A DNA stretch of 64,000 bases from positions 1,225,433-1,289,432 of the forward strand of contig NZ_CP061299.1 in assembly GCF_018687615.1 (NCBI RefSeq), given 5' to 3'. Made by a program: the position numbers and the translations under genes. The notes beneath the pieces were generated by a model that saw only the letters and a program-made list of their open reading frames with translations, searched no databases and had not been told where the DNA came from. Shown here piece after piece: positions 31,892-42,157 of the stretch. The first letter of the stretch is position 1; each line of letters opens with the position of its first letter. This stretch comes from Polynucleobacter sp. MWH-CaK5. Its GTDB lineage: Bacteria; Pseudomonadota; Gammaproteobacteria; Burkholderiales; Burkholderiaceae.

Positions 31892-33358
31892 TTAAAGTTT
31901 GCTAACTGCCACGTGCTTCAAAAGCTCGATAACAGAAACGTGCATCACATCAGTGAATGGTTTTGGATAAACGCCCATGCCAATTGTGAAAATGGCCAAG
32001 ACACTCATGATCAAAAATTCACGCGCATTAATATCAGTCAACTCTGCAACATGTTGATTACCCACATCGCCAAAGAACACTCGCTTGGTCATCCACAATG
32101 AATAAGCAGCACCGAGGATCAAGGCAGTCGCCGCCAAGATACCAATCAAGAAGTCGTAATCAACGGCAGCCAAAATGACCATGAACTCACCCACGAAACC
32201 TGAGGTTGCTGGTAGTCCGCAGTTAGCCATGGCAAACAAAACGGCAAAGGCTGTGAACTTAGGCATGGTGTTGACCACACCACCATAATCAGCAATTTGG
32301 CGTGAGTGCATGCGGTCATAAAGAACGCCGATGCTCAAGAACATGGCAGCAGAAATAAAGCCATGAGAGATCATCTGCACAATCGCACCCTCAACACCCA
32401 TTGGGTTGAAGATGAAGAATCCCAAAGTAACGAAGCCCATGTGTGCAATTGATGAATAAGCCACAAGTTTTTTCATGTCAGCCTGAACCAAGGCCACCAA
32501 ACCAATATAGATAACCGCCACCAATGACAGTGCAATCACGGCAGGCGCAAGATATTGGCTTGCATCAGGTGCAATCGGTAATGAGAATCTTAAGAAGCCG
32601 TAGGCACCAAGTTTCAACATGATCGCAGCCAATACCACTGAACCACCCGTTGGTGCTTCTACGTGAGCATCTGGCAACCAAGTGTGAACTGGCCACATCG
32701 GCACCTTGACCGCAAAGGCCATGAAGAATGCGCCAAAGATCAGCACTTGCTCAACGATGTCTAGCTTGGCTTTGTGCCAAGTCAAGATATTGAATGTATC
32801 TGTCACGTTGTACAAATACAAAATGGCCACCAACGTTAAAAGTGAACCAAGCAAGGTATACAAGAAGAACTTGAAGGCTGCATAAACACGATTTGGACCG
32901 CCCCACACACCAATGATGATGTACATCGGAATCAAAGTAGCTTCAAAGAAAACATAGAACAACAAGCCGTCCAATGAGGCAAATACGCCAATCATCAAAC
33001 CAGACAAAATCAAAAATGCTGCCATGTACTGTGACACGTTGACCGTGATCACTTCCCATGCAGCCACAACCACAATCACCGTGATGAAGGCTGTTAAAAC
33101 AACGAACCACATTGAAATACCATCAACCCCTAAGAAGTAGTTGATGTCATAGCGTGGCACCCAAGATACTTGCTCCACAAACTGCATGGCTGCCGTGCTG
33201 GTGTCAAAGCCTGTGACCAATGGCAAGGTTGCAGCAAAGCTGATCAAAGAAGCGATCAAAGCCATGATACGAACATAGCCCTTGCTGTTGTCCGAACCAG
33301 TGAACAAAATAATCAAACCGAAAATGATCGGTAACCAGATTGAGTAAGAAAGAATCAT
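31892..33358 (-). CDS. nuoM: NADH-quinone oxidoreductase subunit M
   Basis: Second antiporter-like subunit, 488 residues, about 14 TM helices. Signature segments include VPMWPVHTWLPDAHVEAPTGGSV with the pumping-site lysine nearby, and MKKLVAYSSIAHMGFVTLG. The conserved glutamate of TM5 is in FYVFFEATLIPMY. It is complete, in the standard L-M-N order, 23 nt after nuoL. Confidence 0.96.
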   Translation of the reverse strand: MILSYSIWLPIIFGLIILFTGSDNSKGYVRIMALIASLISFAATLPLVTGFDTSTAAMQFVEQVSWVPRYDINYFLGVDGISMWFVVLTAFITVIVVVAAWEVITVNVSQYMAAFLILSGLMIGVFASLDGLLFYVFFEATLIPMYIIIGVWGGPNRVYAAFKFFLYTLLGSLLTLVAILYLYNVTDTFNILTWHKAKLDIVEQVLIFGAFFMAFAVKVPMWPVHTWLPDAHVEAPTGGSVVLAAIMLKLGAYGFLRFSLPIAPDASQYLAPAVIALSLVAVIYIGLVALVQADMKKLVAYSSIAHMGFVTLGFFIFNPMGVEGAIVQMISHGFISAAMFLSIGVLYDRMHSRQIADYGGVVNTMPKFTAFAVLFAMANCGLPATSGFVGEFMVILAAVDYDFLIGILAATALILGAAYSLWMTKRVFFGDVGNQHVAELTDINAREFLIMSVLAIFTIGMGVYPKPFTDVMHVSVIELLKHVAVSKL

Positions 33359-33381
33359 ATTGGGGCGCTCTATCTATTGTT

Positions 33382-35436
33382 TTATTTAATGGAGCCCAAG
33401 TGGGTATATAAAATCCAGCCGATCAAAGCAATCAAGCCAAGAATCATCGCAAAAGCATAGTGATACAAATAACCTGATTGCACCTGACGCACGTTTGCTG
33501 AGAACCAAGCAATCACTCGTGTGCTGCCATTCACTAGCAAACCGTCAATCAATCCCTGATCAGCACGCTTCCACAAACCAGTGCCCAAGAGTCTTGCACC
33601 CTTAGCAAACACCGCTTGGTTGAAGTCATCCATGTAGTACTTGTTATCAAGGATCGTTTTAACTGGCGCCAAAACACGCGCAAAGAAAGCCGGTATCTGT
33701 GGCAACCAAAGATAAAAGACCGCCGCTGAAATAACACCACCCAATGCTAAATAAAGCACTGGTGTGTGCAATGAGTGAGCCACCATGCCCAAAGGACCAG
33801 TGAAGGCAGCCGCCAATTCTTTCATGGCCACGTGTTTGGTCACATCAACAAAAATGGCATTACCAAAGAAGTCGCCAAACAACATTGGGCCAATTGTGAA
33901 GTAACCCACGATCACTGATGGGATCGCCAAGAGAACCAATGGCAATGTCACCACCCATGGAGATTCATGAGGCTTTTGACCTGGGGCTAAACCGTGATGA
34001 TGACCGCCATCGTGACCATCATGATCACCATGACCATGATCGTGATGAGCTTGACCAAAACGCTCTTTACCATGGAACACCAAGAAGTACATTCTGAATG
34101 AATAGAAGGCTGTGATGAACACACCTGCCATCACAGCAAAGAAGGCGAAGTCAGAACCAGTGATGGTGCTCTTAGCAACAGCTTCAATGATTGAGTCTTT
34201 TGAGTAGAAGCCTGAGAAGAAAGGTGTACCAATCAAGGCCAATGAACCTAGTAATGACGTGAGCCAAGTGATTGGCATGTACTTCCACAAGCCACCCATG
34301 TTGCGCATGTCTTGATCGTGGTGCATGCCCATAATCACACTACCCGCTCCCAAGAACAACAAGGCTTTAAAGAAAGCATGAGTCATCAAATGAAATACAG
34401 CGATTGGGTAAGCAGACACGCCCAAGGCCACGGTCATGTAACCGAGTTGTGACAAAGTTGAATAAGCCACCACGCGCTTAATGTCGTTTTGCACAATGCC
34501 CAAGAAACCCATGAACAAAGCAGTGATTGATCCAATAATCAACACAAATGACAAAGCGGCATCAGATAGCTCAAACAATGGTGACATACGGCTCACCATG
34601 AAAATACCTGCTGTCACCATCGTGGCCGCGTGAATCAAAGCAGAAATCGGTGTCGGACCTTCCATTGAGTCTGGCAACCAAACGTGTAATGGGAATTGTG
34701 CAGACTTACCCATCGCGCCAATAAATAAACAGACGCAGGCCACCGTGACCAAATTCCAATCAGTGCCAGGTAAAACCTGTTGAACCAACAAATCCTTCTG
34801 AGCAAATACACCGTCATAACTCATGCTGCCGGTGTAAGCCAATAAAAGACCAATACCAAGAATGAAACCAAAGTCACCCACACGGTTGACCAAGAAGGCT
34901 TTCATATTGGCGAAGATCGCGGTTGGTCGCTTGTACCAGAAACCAATCAACAAATAAGAGACCAAGCCAACAGCTTCCCAGCCAAAGAACAACTGCAAGA
35001 AGTTATTGCTCATCACCAACATCAACATGGAGAAGGTGAACAAAGAAATATATGAGAAGAAACGCGCGTAACCCTCGTCTTCAGCCATGTAACCAATGGT
35101 GTAAATGTGCACCATCAATGAAACAAAGGTCACCACCACCATCATCATGGCAGTCAATGGGTCGACCAAGAAGCCAACTTCAAGACTCAACTCACCCAAT
35201 TGCATCCAGGTGTAGATGGTCTCGTTGAATCGAGCACCTGCCATCACATCATTCAAGACCATGAATGAAAGGATGCATGAGATAGCCACACCCAGAATAG
35301 TCACGGTATGCGCAGCTGAGCGACCAATGAGATTGCCCAAGAATTTAGTACCAAATAAACCGGCAATCACCGCACCCACCAATGGGGCTAATGGAATGGC
35401 CAGCAATACAAGAGGGTTCAAGATTGGAGTAGTCAT
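33382..35436 (-). CDS. nuoL: NADH-quinone oxidoreductase subunit L
   Basis: The distal proton-pumping subunit, whose C-terminal lateral helix runs along the membrane arm. 684 residues, slightly longer than E. coli NuoL (613). Core motifs are QFPLHVWLPDSMEGPTPISAL and IKRVVAYSTLSQLGYM. An unusual insertion of about 25 residues rich in His, Asp and Gly (encoded near 33990-34055) lies in the loop after the FRMYFLVFHGKERFG helix. The start is 10 nt after the nuoK stop. Confidence 0.96.
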   Translation of the reverse strand: MTTPILNPLVLLAIPLAPLVGAVIAGLFGTKFLGNLIGRSAAHTVTILGVAISCILSFMVLNDVMAGARFNETIYTWMQLGELSLEVGFLVDPLTAMMMVVVTFVSLMVHIYTIGYMAEDEGYARFFSYISLFTFSMLMLVMSNNFLQLFFGWEAVGLVSYLLIGFWYKRPTAIFANMKAFLVNRVGDFGFILGIGLLLAYTGSMSYDGVFAQKDLLVQQVLPGTDWNLVTVACVCLFIGAMGKSAQFPLHVWLPDSMEGPTPISALIHAATMVTAGIFMVSRMSPLFELSDAALSFVLIIGSITALFMGFLGIVQNDIKRVVAYSTLSQLGYMTVALGVSAYPIAVFHLMTHAFFKALLFLGAGSVIMGMHHDQDMRNMGGLWKYMPITWLTSLLGSLALIGTPFFSGFYSKDSIIEAVAKSTITGSDFAFFAVMAGVFITAFYSFRMYFLVFHGKERFGQAHHDHGHGDHDGHDGGHHHGLAPGQKPHESPWVVTLPLVLLAIPSVIVGYFTIGPMLFGDFFGNAIFVDVTKHVAMKELAAAFTGPLGMVAHSLHTPVLYLALGGVISAAVFYLWLPQIPAFFARVLAPVKTILDNKYYMDDFNQAVFAKGARLLGTGLWKRADQGLIDGLLVNGSTRVIAWFSANVRQVQSGYLYHYAFAMILGLIALIGWILYTHLGSIK

Positions 35437-35446
35437 ATGATCTGTC

Positions 35447-35755
35447 TTAACCCTTCAGTTGTCCGAGGTCTTCAGCATGGATTGTGTCCAGCTTACGGAA
35501 CATCGTGACCAAAATTGCCAAGCCAATGGCTGCTTCAGCAGCTGCCACTGTCAAAATAAAGAATACGAATACTTGACCAGCCATATCTCCAAGATAGTGA
35601 GAGAAGGCAATGAAGTTCAAATTAACAGCCAACAACATCAATTCCAAAGACATCAACAAAACAATGATGTTCTTGCGATTCAAGAAAATGCCAACCACGC
35701 CAATGGCAAACAAAATGGCAGCCAACACTAAGTAATGAGCTAAGGTGATTGTCAT
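35447..35755 (-). CDS. nuoK: NADH-quinone oxidoreductase subunit K
   Basis: 102 residues, three TM helices, the MrpC-like subunit next to NuoJ/NuoA. The proton-path glutamates are present: one in VLLMSLELMLLAVN (E38 region) and another in AAAEAAIGLAIL. Size is exactly that of the family. Confidence 0.96.
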   Translation of the reverse strand: MTITLAHYLVLAAILFAIGVVGIFLNRKNIIVLLMSLELMLLAVNLNFIAFSHYLGDMAGQVFVFFILTVAAAEAAIGLAILVTMFRKLDTIHAEDLGQLKG

Positions 35756-35794
35756 GAATAAATCCTTTTTCCGAAATGTCTCATCATCACTGTC

Positions 35795-36421
35795 CTAAGA
35801 TTCTTTATTGGCTGATGAATCAGCATTCATAGAGGTGACTATGCGCACACGATCTTCTTTTCTTGTGCGAATTTGATCAGGAATATTTTGTGTTTTGGTG
35901 TCTTTGCGACGACGCAAAGTCAAAGCCACTGAAGAAATGATCGCCACCAACAAAATAATGCCGGCGACTTCAAAACTGAATAAGTATTCGGTGTAAAGCA
36001 AGATGCCCAAAGCTTTGGTGTTATTGGCTGCCACTTCAGGATCCATGTTTCTGATTGGCTGGCTGGTACCGATAAAGCCACGAATCAACACAATCGCCAT
36101 CTCAGCCACAATCACCGCACCCACCAAAGAAGCCACTGGCATGTATTGCTTGAAGCCTTTGCGCAAATGATCCAAGTCGAGGTCTAGCATCATGACCACG
36201 AATAAGAACAAGACCATCACCGCACCCACATAGACCAAGACCAACAAGATAGCTAAAAACTCAGCGTGCAAGAGCATCCAGATCGCAGCGGCTGTAAAAA
36301 AAGATAAAACCAAGAACAATGCAGCATGAACTGGATTGCGAGCAGTGATCACGCGCAAAGCAGCCATCACCAAAATGGCGGCAAAGATATAAAAGAGGAT
36401 TGATTTAGGTTCTAGCATCAT
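35795..36421 (-). CDS. nuoJ: NADH-quinone oxidoreductase subunit J
   Basis: 208 residues, five TM helices followed by a hydrophilic C-terminal tail of about 40 residues (RRRKDTKTQNIPDQIRTR...). VLVYVGAVMVLFLFVVMMLD is the TM3 region whose pi-bulge takes part in coupling. The start overlaps the nuoI stop by 4 nt (ATGA). Confidence 0.95.
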   Translation of the reverse strand: MMLEPKSILFYIFAAILVMAALRVITARNPVHAALFLVLSFFTAAAIWMLLHAEFLAILLVLVYVGAVMVLFLFVVMMLDLDLDHLRKGFKQYMPVASLVGAVIVAEMAIVLIRGFIGTSQPIRNMDPEVAANNTKALGILLYTEYLFSFEVAGIILLVAIISSVALTLRRRKDTKTQNIPDQIRTRKEDRVRIVTSMNADSSANKES

Positions 36422-36909
36422 TTGTATTTAGCATCCGCTGTTTTATTTGCAGCGATTTCGTTTTCGTAACGATCGCCAACGGCCAACAACATGTCTTTCG
36501 TGAAATACAAGTCACCACGCTTTTCGCCGTGATACTCATGAATATGTGTTTCAACAATCGCATCCACTGGGCAAGCCTCTTCGCAAAAGCCACAGAAAAT
36601 ACACTTGGTTAAATCGATGTCATAACGCGTGGTTCTGCGAGTGCCATCATCACGCTGATCTGATTCAATCGTGATGGCCATGGCTGGGCACACTGCTTCA
36701 CATAGTTTGCAAGCAATGCAACGCTCTTCACCATTCGGGTAGCGACGCAAAGCGTGCAAACCACGAAAACGTGGAGACATTGGAGTTTTTTCTTCAGGGT
36801 ATTGCACAGTGATCTTTGGCTTGAACAAATATTTACCAGTCAAAGCCATACCTTGCAATAACTCTCTTAAGAGCAGACTGCCGAAGAATTCGCGGATACG
36901 TTGGAACAT
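36418..36909 (-). CDS. nuoI: NADH-quinone oxidoreductase subunit I (2x[4Fe-4S])
   Basis: 163 residues. Two ferredoxin motifs, CIACKLCEAVCP and CIFCGFCEEACP, bind clusters N6a and N6b that pass electrons from NuoG towards NuoB. The N-terminal amphipathic helix (about 1-30) anchors it at the membrane. All eight cysteines are present. Confidence 0.97.
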   Translation of the reverse strand: MFQRIREFFGSLLLRELLQGMALTGKYLFKPKITVQYPEEKTPMSPRFRGLHALRRYPNGEERCIACKLCEAVCPAMAITIESDQRDDGTRRTTRYDIDLTKCIFCGFCEEACPVDAIVETHIHEYHGEKRGDLYFTKDMLLAVGDRYENEIAANKTADAKYK

Positions 36910-36924
36910 TTTTAAATCCTCGCC

Positions 36925-38001
36925 TTATTTCCAAATATTCCAGGGTGACAAGACCCAAGCACCGACCAACAAGATCCAGAAGATCGAGATGGGAATAAAT
37001 ACTTTCCAACCCAAACGCATGAGCTGGTCATAACGATAACGTGGGAATGACGCACGCAACCAAATAAAACAAGATAAGAAGAAGAATGTCTTAGCAACCA
37101 ACCAGAAAATACCTGGGATGTCGCGCAGAATTGGCAAGTCAACAATCGGAGCCCAACCACCAAAGAACAAAATAGAAGTCAAAGCAGCGATCAAAATCAT
37201 GTTGGCGTATTCCGCCAAGAAGAACATCGCAAAGGCCATGCCTGAGTATTCAATCATGTGACCAGCAACAATCTCAGACTCACCCTCAACAACGTCAAAT
37301 GGGTGGCGGTTCAATTCAGCAACGCCTGAAATAAAGTAAATCAAGAACATTGGCAACAACGGCAACCAGTTCCAAGATAAGAAGTTCAAGCCCATGCTAG
37401 CAAAGTAACCTGTTTGCTGAGACTTCACGATGTCGCTTAAATTCAAAGTGCCAGAAACAACTAAAACAGCAGCAAGCGCAAAACCCATCGCGATTTCATA
37501 TGAAACCATTTGCGCCGAGGCACGCATCGCGCCCAAGAATGCATATTTAGAGTTGGATGCCCAACCAGCCAAGATCACGCCATAAACACCAACAGATGTA
37601 ATGGCCATCACGTACAACAAACCAGCGTTCACATTGGCTAACACCATGTCTGCCTGGAACGGCACCACAGCCCAAGCAGCAAATGCAGGAGCAATCACCA
37701 TCACGGGAGCGACGATGTACAAGACCTTGCTGGCCTTGCTTGGAATAATCACTTCTTTGAGCAATAACTTCAGTGCATCAGCGATTGGTTGCAATAAACC
37801 CAAAGGACCCACACGATTAGGGCCTAAACGAACGTGCATCCAACCAATTAATTTACGTTCCCACAAAGTCAAATAAGCCACGCAACCAAACATCGGAAGA
37901 ACGATGGTCACAATTTTGATCAAAGTCCAAACGATGGGCCAAGCCATCTCACCGAACAGAGCTAAACCGTGTGTATTGATTGTTTGAATAAAGTCGGTCA
38001 T
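36925..38001 (-). CDS. nuoH: NADH-quinone oxidoreductase subunit H
   Basis: 358 residues, eight TM helices, forming much of the quinone-binding tunnel. Conserved segments include GPNRVGPLGLLQPIADALKL, AELNRHPFDVVEGESEIVAG (acidic E-channel residues in the loop) and RASFPRYRYDQLMRLGWK. Its start overlaps the nuoG stop by 4 nt. Confidence 0.97.
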   Translation of the reverse strand: MTDFIQTINTHGLALFGEMAWPIVWTLIKIVTIVLPMFGCVAYLTLWERKLIGWMHVRLGPNRVGPLGLLQPIADALKLLLKEVIIPSKASKVLYIVAPVMVIAPAFAAWAVVPFQADMVLANVNAGLLYVMAITSVGVYGVILAGWASNSKYAFLGAMRASAQMVSYEIAMGFALAAVLVVSGTLNLSDIVKSQQTGYFASMGLNFLSWNWLPLLPMFLIYFISGVAELNRHPFDVVEGESEIVAGHMIEYSGMAFAMFFLAEYANMILIAALTSILFFGGWAPIVDLPILRDIPGIFWLVAKTFFFLSCFIWLRASFPRYRYDQLMRLGWKVFIPISIFWILLVGAWVLSPWNIWK

Positions 38002-40304
38002 ACACGCTCCACAGATAATTGACCAAACATTCCGCCCAATTGAGCACTGAATGCTGTGCCTGCAGAAAGTCTGACAACACCGCTGGTCAATGCACGCTCT
38101 TCTGTCACTGGCATATTCACTGAAGATCCAGCTTGAGTAACACGCACAACATCACCCTCTTTGAGCTGCAGTTGCATCATGAGATCAGTTGGTACACCCA
38201 ACTTCAAAGCCTTCTTCGCATCTTGCGTCAACTGCAAAGCAGGCGCACGGCGCACAATCGCATCACTTGAATGAATCGTCACATCCGCCAAGCGCTCGAT
38301 CGCTGGGGTGAATGTGCTTGTAATTGCAGGAGCAGCAGCTGTCTTGTTATTTAACTGTTCAGCAAAGTTTTTAGGAACCGCTTCGTCCAACACCTCATCA
38401 GAACTATTGAAATAGAAACCATCGATGTTCATCAAGTTACCTAGAACACGAAGCACCTTCCAAGCAGGACGTGCTGAACCTAAAGGCTTGACCACCGCTT
38501 GTGTGGTTTGCAAGCTACCTTCTAAATTGATGAAGCTACCAGAAGTTTCTGTGTATGGCGTGATAGGCAATAGAACATCGGCCACTTCACGAAGTTCAGC
38601 ACTATCAAAAGCAGTCATGGCAATCACAGTGCCCGCTTTTGCAAGAGCTTGCTTGGCCAATTGCGGGTCAATCAAATCTGCACCTGGCTCAATATTCATG
38701 AGCAAGACTGCTTTAAGATTTTTTGCCATCAAGCCATTGATGCCTGACGCAGAAACAGCCTTAACAATGTGTGCACCCACAGCGTTACCACCCTCAGGCA
38801 AGCATCCCAAAGTAGCTTCTGTTTGGTTTGCAATGAACTGTGCGTAAGCATGCAATTGTGCGAACTGTGGATGAGCCATCGCTGCTGCGCCCAAGAACAC
38901 TGCCTTACGCTCGCCACTTAATAAGCTATCTGCAATGGCTTTTGCTTGTGCACTGATGGCAGCATTACTTGGAGCACTCACGCCCTTCGCTTGTGCAACC
39001 GCTGCAGCAACACCCGCCAATTCAGCTGGCCAATTGGCCGGTGAAACTTGAGCGCTGGCAGCCACTGGCATCAACCAGTCTTCGGTGCTGGCACCTAAAC
39101 GAGTGACTTTTAAGCCACGCTTGGTAGCAGCACGAACTCTAACTGCCAACAAAGGTTGATCTTTACGCAAGAAACTGCCGATGAAGAAAGCTCTTTGTAA
39201 TTGGCTCACTTCAGCAATCTTCATGCCCAACCATGGCGCAGTCGGTGCACCACTCACATCTTGCGCGCGCAAACGTGTTTCAGTATTGTCAGATCCCAAA
39301 CCAGTCATGAGCGTCTTTAGAAGATACAACTCTTCAACACTTGAGATTGGGTGGGCCAAAGCAGCGATGGCATCAGAGCCATGATCTTGCTTGATCGATG
39401 ACAAAGAACGTGCCACATAATCTAAAGCAGACTCCCAGTCTGTTTCAATCCATTGATTATTTTGCTTGACCATTGGATTTTTCAAACGGTCTTTGCTGTT
39501 CAAGCCTTCATAGGCAAAGCGATCTTTATCGCTGATCCAGCATTCATTAATGGCTTCGTTTTCCAAAGGCACTGTGCGCAATACTTGATTGGCTTTGGTT
39601 TGCATCACCACGTTAGAACCCAAAGAATCATGCGGGCTCACAGAACGCTTACGACCTAACTCCCAAGTACGTGCTGAATAACGGAATGGCTTGCTGGTCA
39701 ATGCACCCACTGGGCAAAGATCAATCATGTTGCCAGACAACTCTGAGTCAACAGTCTTACCAACGAATGAAGTGATTTCTGAATGCTCGCCGCGGTTGAG
39801 CATGCCCAACTCCATCACACCAGCAATCTCTTGACCAAAACGAACGCAACGAGTGCAGTGAATACAACGGCTCATTTCTTCCATTGAAATCAATGGGCCA
39901 ACATTCTTGTGGAAGACCACGCGCTTCTCTTCATCGTAGCGCGATGTGGTTTTACCGTAACCCACTGCCAAGTCTTGCAATTGACACTCACCACCTTGAT
40001 CGCAAATCGGGCAATCCAAAGGATGGTTGATCAACAAAAATTCCATCACTGATTTTTGTGCCTGCACTGCTTTTTCTGAATGCGTGAACACTTTCATGCC
40101 AGGTGTTACTGGAGTTGCGCAAGCAGGCAATGGCTTAGGAGCTTTCTCAACTTCAACCAAACACATGCGACAGTTAGCCGCGATTGACAATTTCTTGTGA
40201 TAACAAAAATGAGGGATGTGCGTGCCAATTTTCTTAGCCGCATCCATCACCATAGAACCCTGTTGGATTTCTACTGTTTTGCCATCAATTTCGATTTCAA
40301 CCAT
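37998..40304 (-). CDS. nuoG: NADH-quinone oxidoreductase subunit G
   Basis: 768 residues, peripheral-arm Fe-S subunit. The N-terminal [2Fe-2S] domain has CYHKKLSIAANCRMC; then the HPLDCPICDQGGECQLQD and CIHCTRCVRFG motifs for the N5 and N4 clusters, and a large molybdopterin-oxidoreductase-like domain without a cofactor role. The segment from about 330 on is more divergent and Ala-rich, normal for the family in betaproteobacteria. It is 29 nt from nuoF. Confidence 0.95.
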   Translation of the reverse strand: MVEIEIDGKTVEIQQGSMVMDAAKKIGTHIPHFCYHKKLSIAANCRMCLVEVEKAPKPLPACATPVTPGMKVFTHSEKAVQAQKSVMEFLLINHPLDCPICDQGGECQLQDLAVGYGKTTSRYDEEKRVVFHKNVGPLISMEEMSRCIHCTRCVRFGQEIAGVMELGMLNRGEHSEITSFVGKTVDSELSGNMIDLCPVGALTSKPFRYSARTWELGRKRSVSPHDSLGSNVVMQTKANQVLRTVPLENEAINECWISDKDRFAYEGLNSKDRLKNPMVKQNNQWIETDWESALDYVARSLSSIKQDHGSDAIAALAHPISSVEELYLLKTLMTGLGSDNTETRLRAQDVSGAPTAPWLGMKIAEVSQLQRAFFIGSFLRKDQPLLAVRVRAATKRGLKVTRLGASTEDWLMPVAASAQVSPANWPAELAGVAAAVAQAKGVSAPSNAAISAQAKAIADSLLSGERKAVFLGAAAMAHPQFAQLHAYAQFIANQTEATLGCLPEGGNAVGAHIVKAVSASGINGLMAKNLKAVLLMNIEPGADLIDPQLAKQALAKAGTVIAMTAFDSAELREVADVLLPITPYTETSGSFINLEGSLQTTQAVVKPLGSARPAWKVLRVLGNLMNIDGFYFNSSDEVLDEAVPKNFAEQLNNKTAAAPAITSTFTPAIERLADVTIHSSDAIVRRAPALQLTQDAKKALKLGVPTDLMMQLQLKEGDVVRVTQAGSSVNMPVTEERALTSGVVRLSAGTAFSAQLGGMFGQLSVERV

Positions 40305-40333
40305 CTTATTTTCCTGTCGATCTCTTCGAATGC

Positions 40334-41629
40334 TTAAACGTATGCCGGCACAATGCAGCGCTTGTGCTCAACGTGATACGCAAACTCATCCATGTAATGC
40401 TTCAACATGCCCCGCACAGGCATTGCCGCAGCATCACCCAATGCACAAATTGTTCTACCTTGAATATTCGCAGCAACGTCATTCAAAAGATCCAAGTCTT
40501 CTGGACGACCTTCTCCATGCTCAATGCGATTAACAATGCGCCACAACCAACCGGTACCTTCACGGCATGGTGTGCACTGGCCACAAGATTCTTCGTGATA
40601 GAAATAAGATAAACGCAACAAAGACTTCACCATGCAACGCGTTTCGTCCATCACAATCACCGCACCAGAACCAAGCATTGAGCCAGCCTTAGCAATGCTG
40701 TCGTAATCCATGTCCGTTTCCATCATCATTGCGCCTGGAATAACAGGGGCTGATGAACCACCAGGGATCACTGCTTTGATTTTTTTACCGCCGCGCATAC
40801 CGCCCGCCAACTCTAAAAGAGTGGCAAAGGATGTGCCCAATGGAATCTCATAGTTACCAGGACGTTCAACGTCACCAGAAATTGAGAAGATCTTTGTGCC
40901 GCCATTATTAGGCTTACCTAACTTGGCATAAGCCTCACCACCAATTTCAAAAATGAATGGCACAGCTGAGAATGTTTCAGTGTTATTGATCGTTGTTGGT
41001 TTACCGTACAAACCAAAACTTGCTGGGAAAGGTGGCTTGAAACGTGGCTGACCTTTTTTACCTTCTAAAGATTCTAAAAGCGCTGTCTCTTCACCGCAGA
41101 TGTAAGCGCCCCAACCATGATGAGCATGCAATTGGAATGAGAACTCAGAGCCACAAATCTTGTTGCCCAAGAATCCAGCCGCGCGGGCTTCTTCTAAAGC
41201 TTCTTCAAAGCGAGCGTACTCGTGCCAAATTTCACCGTGAATGTAGTTGTAACCAACTGCAATACCCATGGCGTATGCAGCAATCGCCATGCCTTCAATC
41301 AAAGCATGCGGGTTGTAACGCATGATGTCGCGATCCTTGAACGTACCAGGCTCGCCTTCATCGGTATTACACACCAAGTATTTATCGCCAGGGAACTGAC
41401 GTGGCATAAAACTCCACTTCAAACCCGTTGGGAAACCTGCACCACCACGGCCACGCAGACCAGAGGCTTTTACTTCAGCAATCACCGCTTCAGGCGTGAT
41501 GCCTTCAGTCAAAATTCTTTTGAGCTGCGCATAACCACCGCGCGCAACGTAATCTTTTAAACGCCAGTTATTACCATCAAGACCCTTAAGGATCAAAGGC
41601 TGAATATGACGTGTGTGCAAACTGGTCAT
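40334..41629 (-). CDS. nuoF: NADH-quinone oxidoreductase subunit F (NADH/FMN/[4Fe-4S])
   Basis: 431 residues. GLRGRGGAGFPTGLKW is the FMN/NADH glycine-rich loop (about 57-72), GAYICGEETALLESLEG is the NADH-binding segment, and ESCGQCTPCREGTGW carries three of the four ligands of cluster N3. Residues are complete. Its start overlaps the nuoE stop (ATGA). Confidence 0.97.
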   Translation of the reverse strand: MTSLHTRHIQPLILKGLDGNNWRLKDYVARGGYAQLKRILTEGITPEAVIAEVKASGLRGRGGAGFPTGLKWSFMPRQFPGDKYLVCNTDEGEPGTFKDRDIMRYNPHALIEGMAIAAYAMGIAVGYNYIHGEIWHEYARFEEALEEARAAGFLGNKICGSEFSFQLHAHHGWGAYICGEETALLESLEGKKGQPRFKPPFPASFGLYGKPTTINNTETFSAVPFIFEIGGEAYAKLGKPNNGGTKIFSISGDVERPGNYEIPLGTSFATLLELAGGMRGGKKIKAVIPGGSSAPVIPGAMMMETDMDYDSIAKAGSMLGSGAVIVMDETRCMVKSLLRLSYFYHEESCGQCTPCREGTGWLWRIVNRIEHGEGRPEDLDLLNDVAANIQGRTICALGDAAAMPVRGMLKHYMDEFAYHVEHKRCIVPAYV

Positions 41630-42141
41630 GCTGCACCTCCAGCTGCATTTACATTTGAATTCGCTTTAGCTTTTAATTCATCAATCAAAGCATCTAATTT
41701 GTCATTGCTCATGAAACTGCACATCGTTTTATTGTTCACGATTGCAACAGGCGCATCACCACAAGCCCCCATGCACTCACCCTCTTTTAAAGTGAAAGTG
41801 CCACAAGGCGTGGTCTCGTTGTAATCAATACCCAACTTCTTCTTCAAGTACTCACCTGCACGAGTGCCGCCAGATAGTTCACATGGCAAATTAGTGCAAA
41901 CAGCTAATTTGAATTTACCAACAGGCTTGGTGTCGTACATGTTGTAAAACGTTGCAACTTCCTGAACAGCAATCGGTGGCATTTCTAAAATGGCAGCAAT
42001 TTCTTCGATTGACTCAGGCGTGACCCAACCGTATTGATCTTGAGCAACCACCAATGCGGCCATCACAGCAGACTGTTTTTGATCAGCCGGATACTTTGCA
42101 ATATTGCGATTGATTTCAGCGCGAGCTTGTGGGGAAAACAT
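41626..42141 (-). CDS. nuoE: NADH-quinone oxidoreductase subunit E ([2Fe-2S])
   Basis: 171 residues from ATG 42141. The frame extends upstream into nuoD, but FSPQARAEINRNIAKYP is the normal N-terminus. A thioredoxin-like domain binds cluster N1a through CTNLPC (CX4C) and GECMGAC (CX3C). The final 15 residues are Ala/Asn-rich. The gap to the nuoD stop is 16 nt. Confidence 0.95.
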   Translation of the reverse strand: MFSPQARAEINRNIAKYPADQKQSAVMAALVVAQDQYGWVTPESIEEIAAILEMPPIAVQEVATFYNMYDTKPVGKFKLAVCTNLPCELSGGTRAGEYLKKKLGIDYNETTPCGTFTLKEGECMGACGDAPVAIVNNKTMCSFMSNDKLDALIDELKAKANSNVNAAGGAA

Positions 42142-42157
42142 ATGCTCTCTTATCCTT

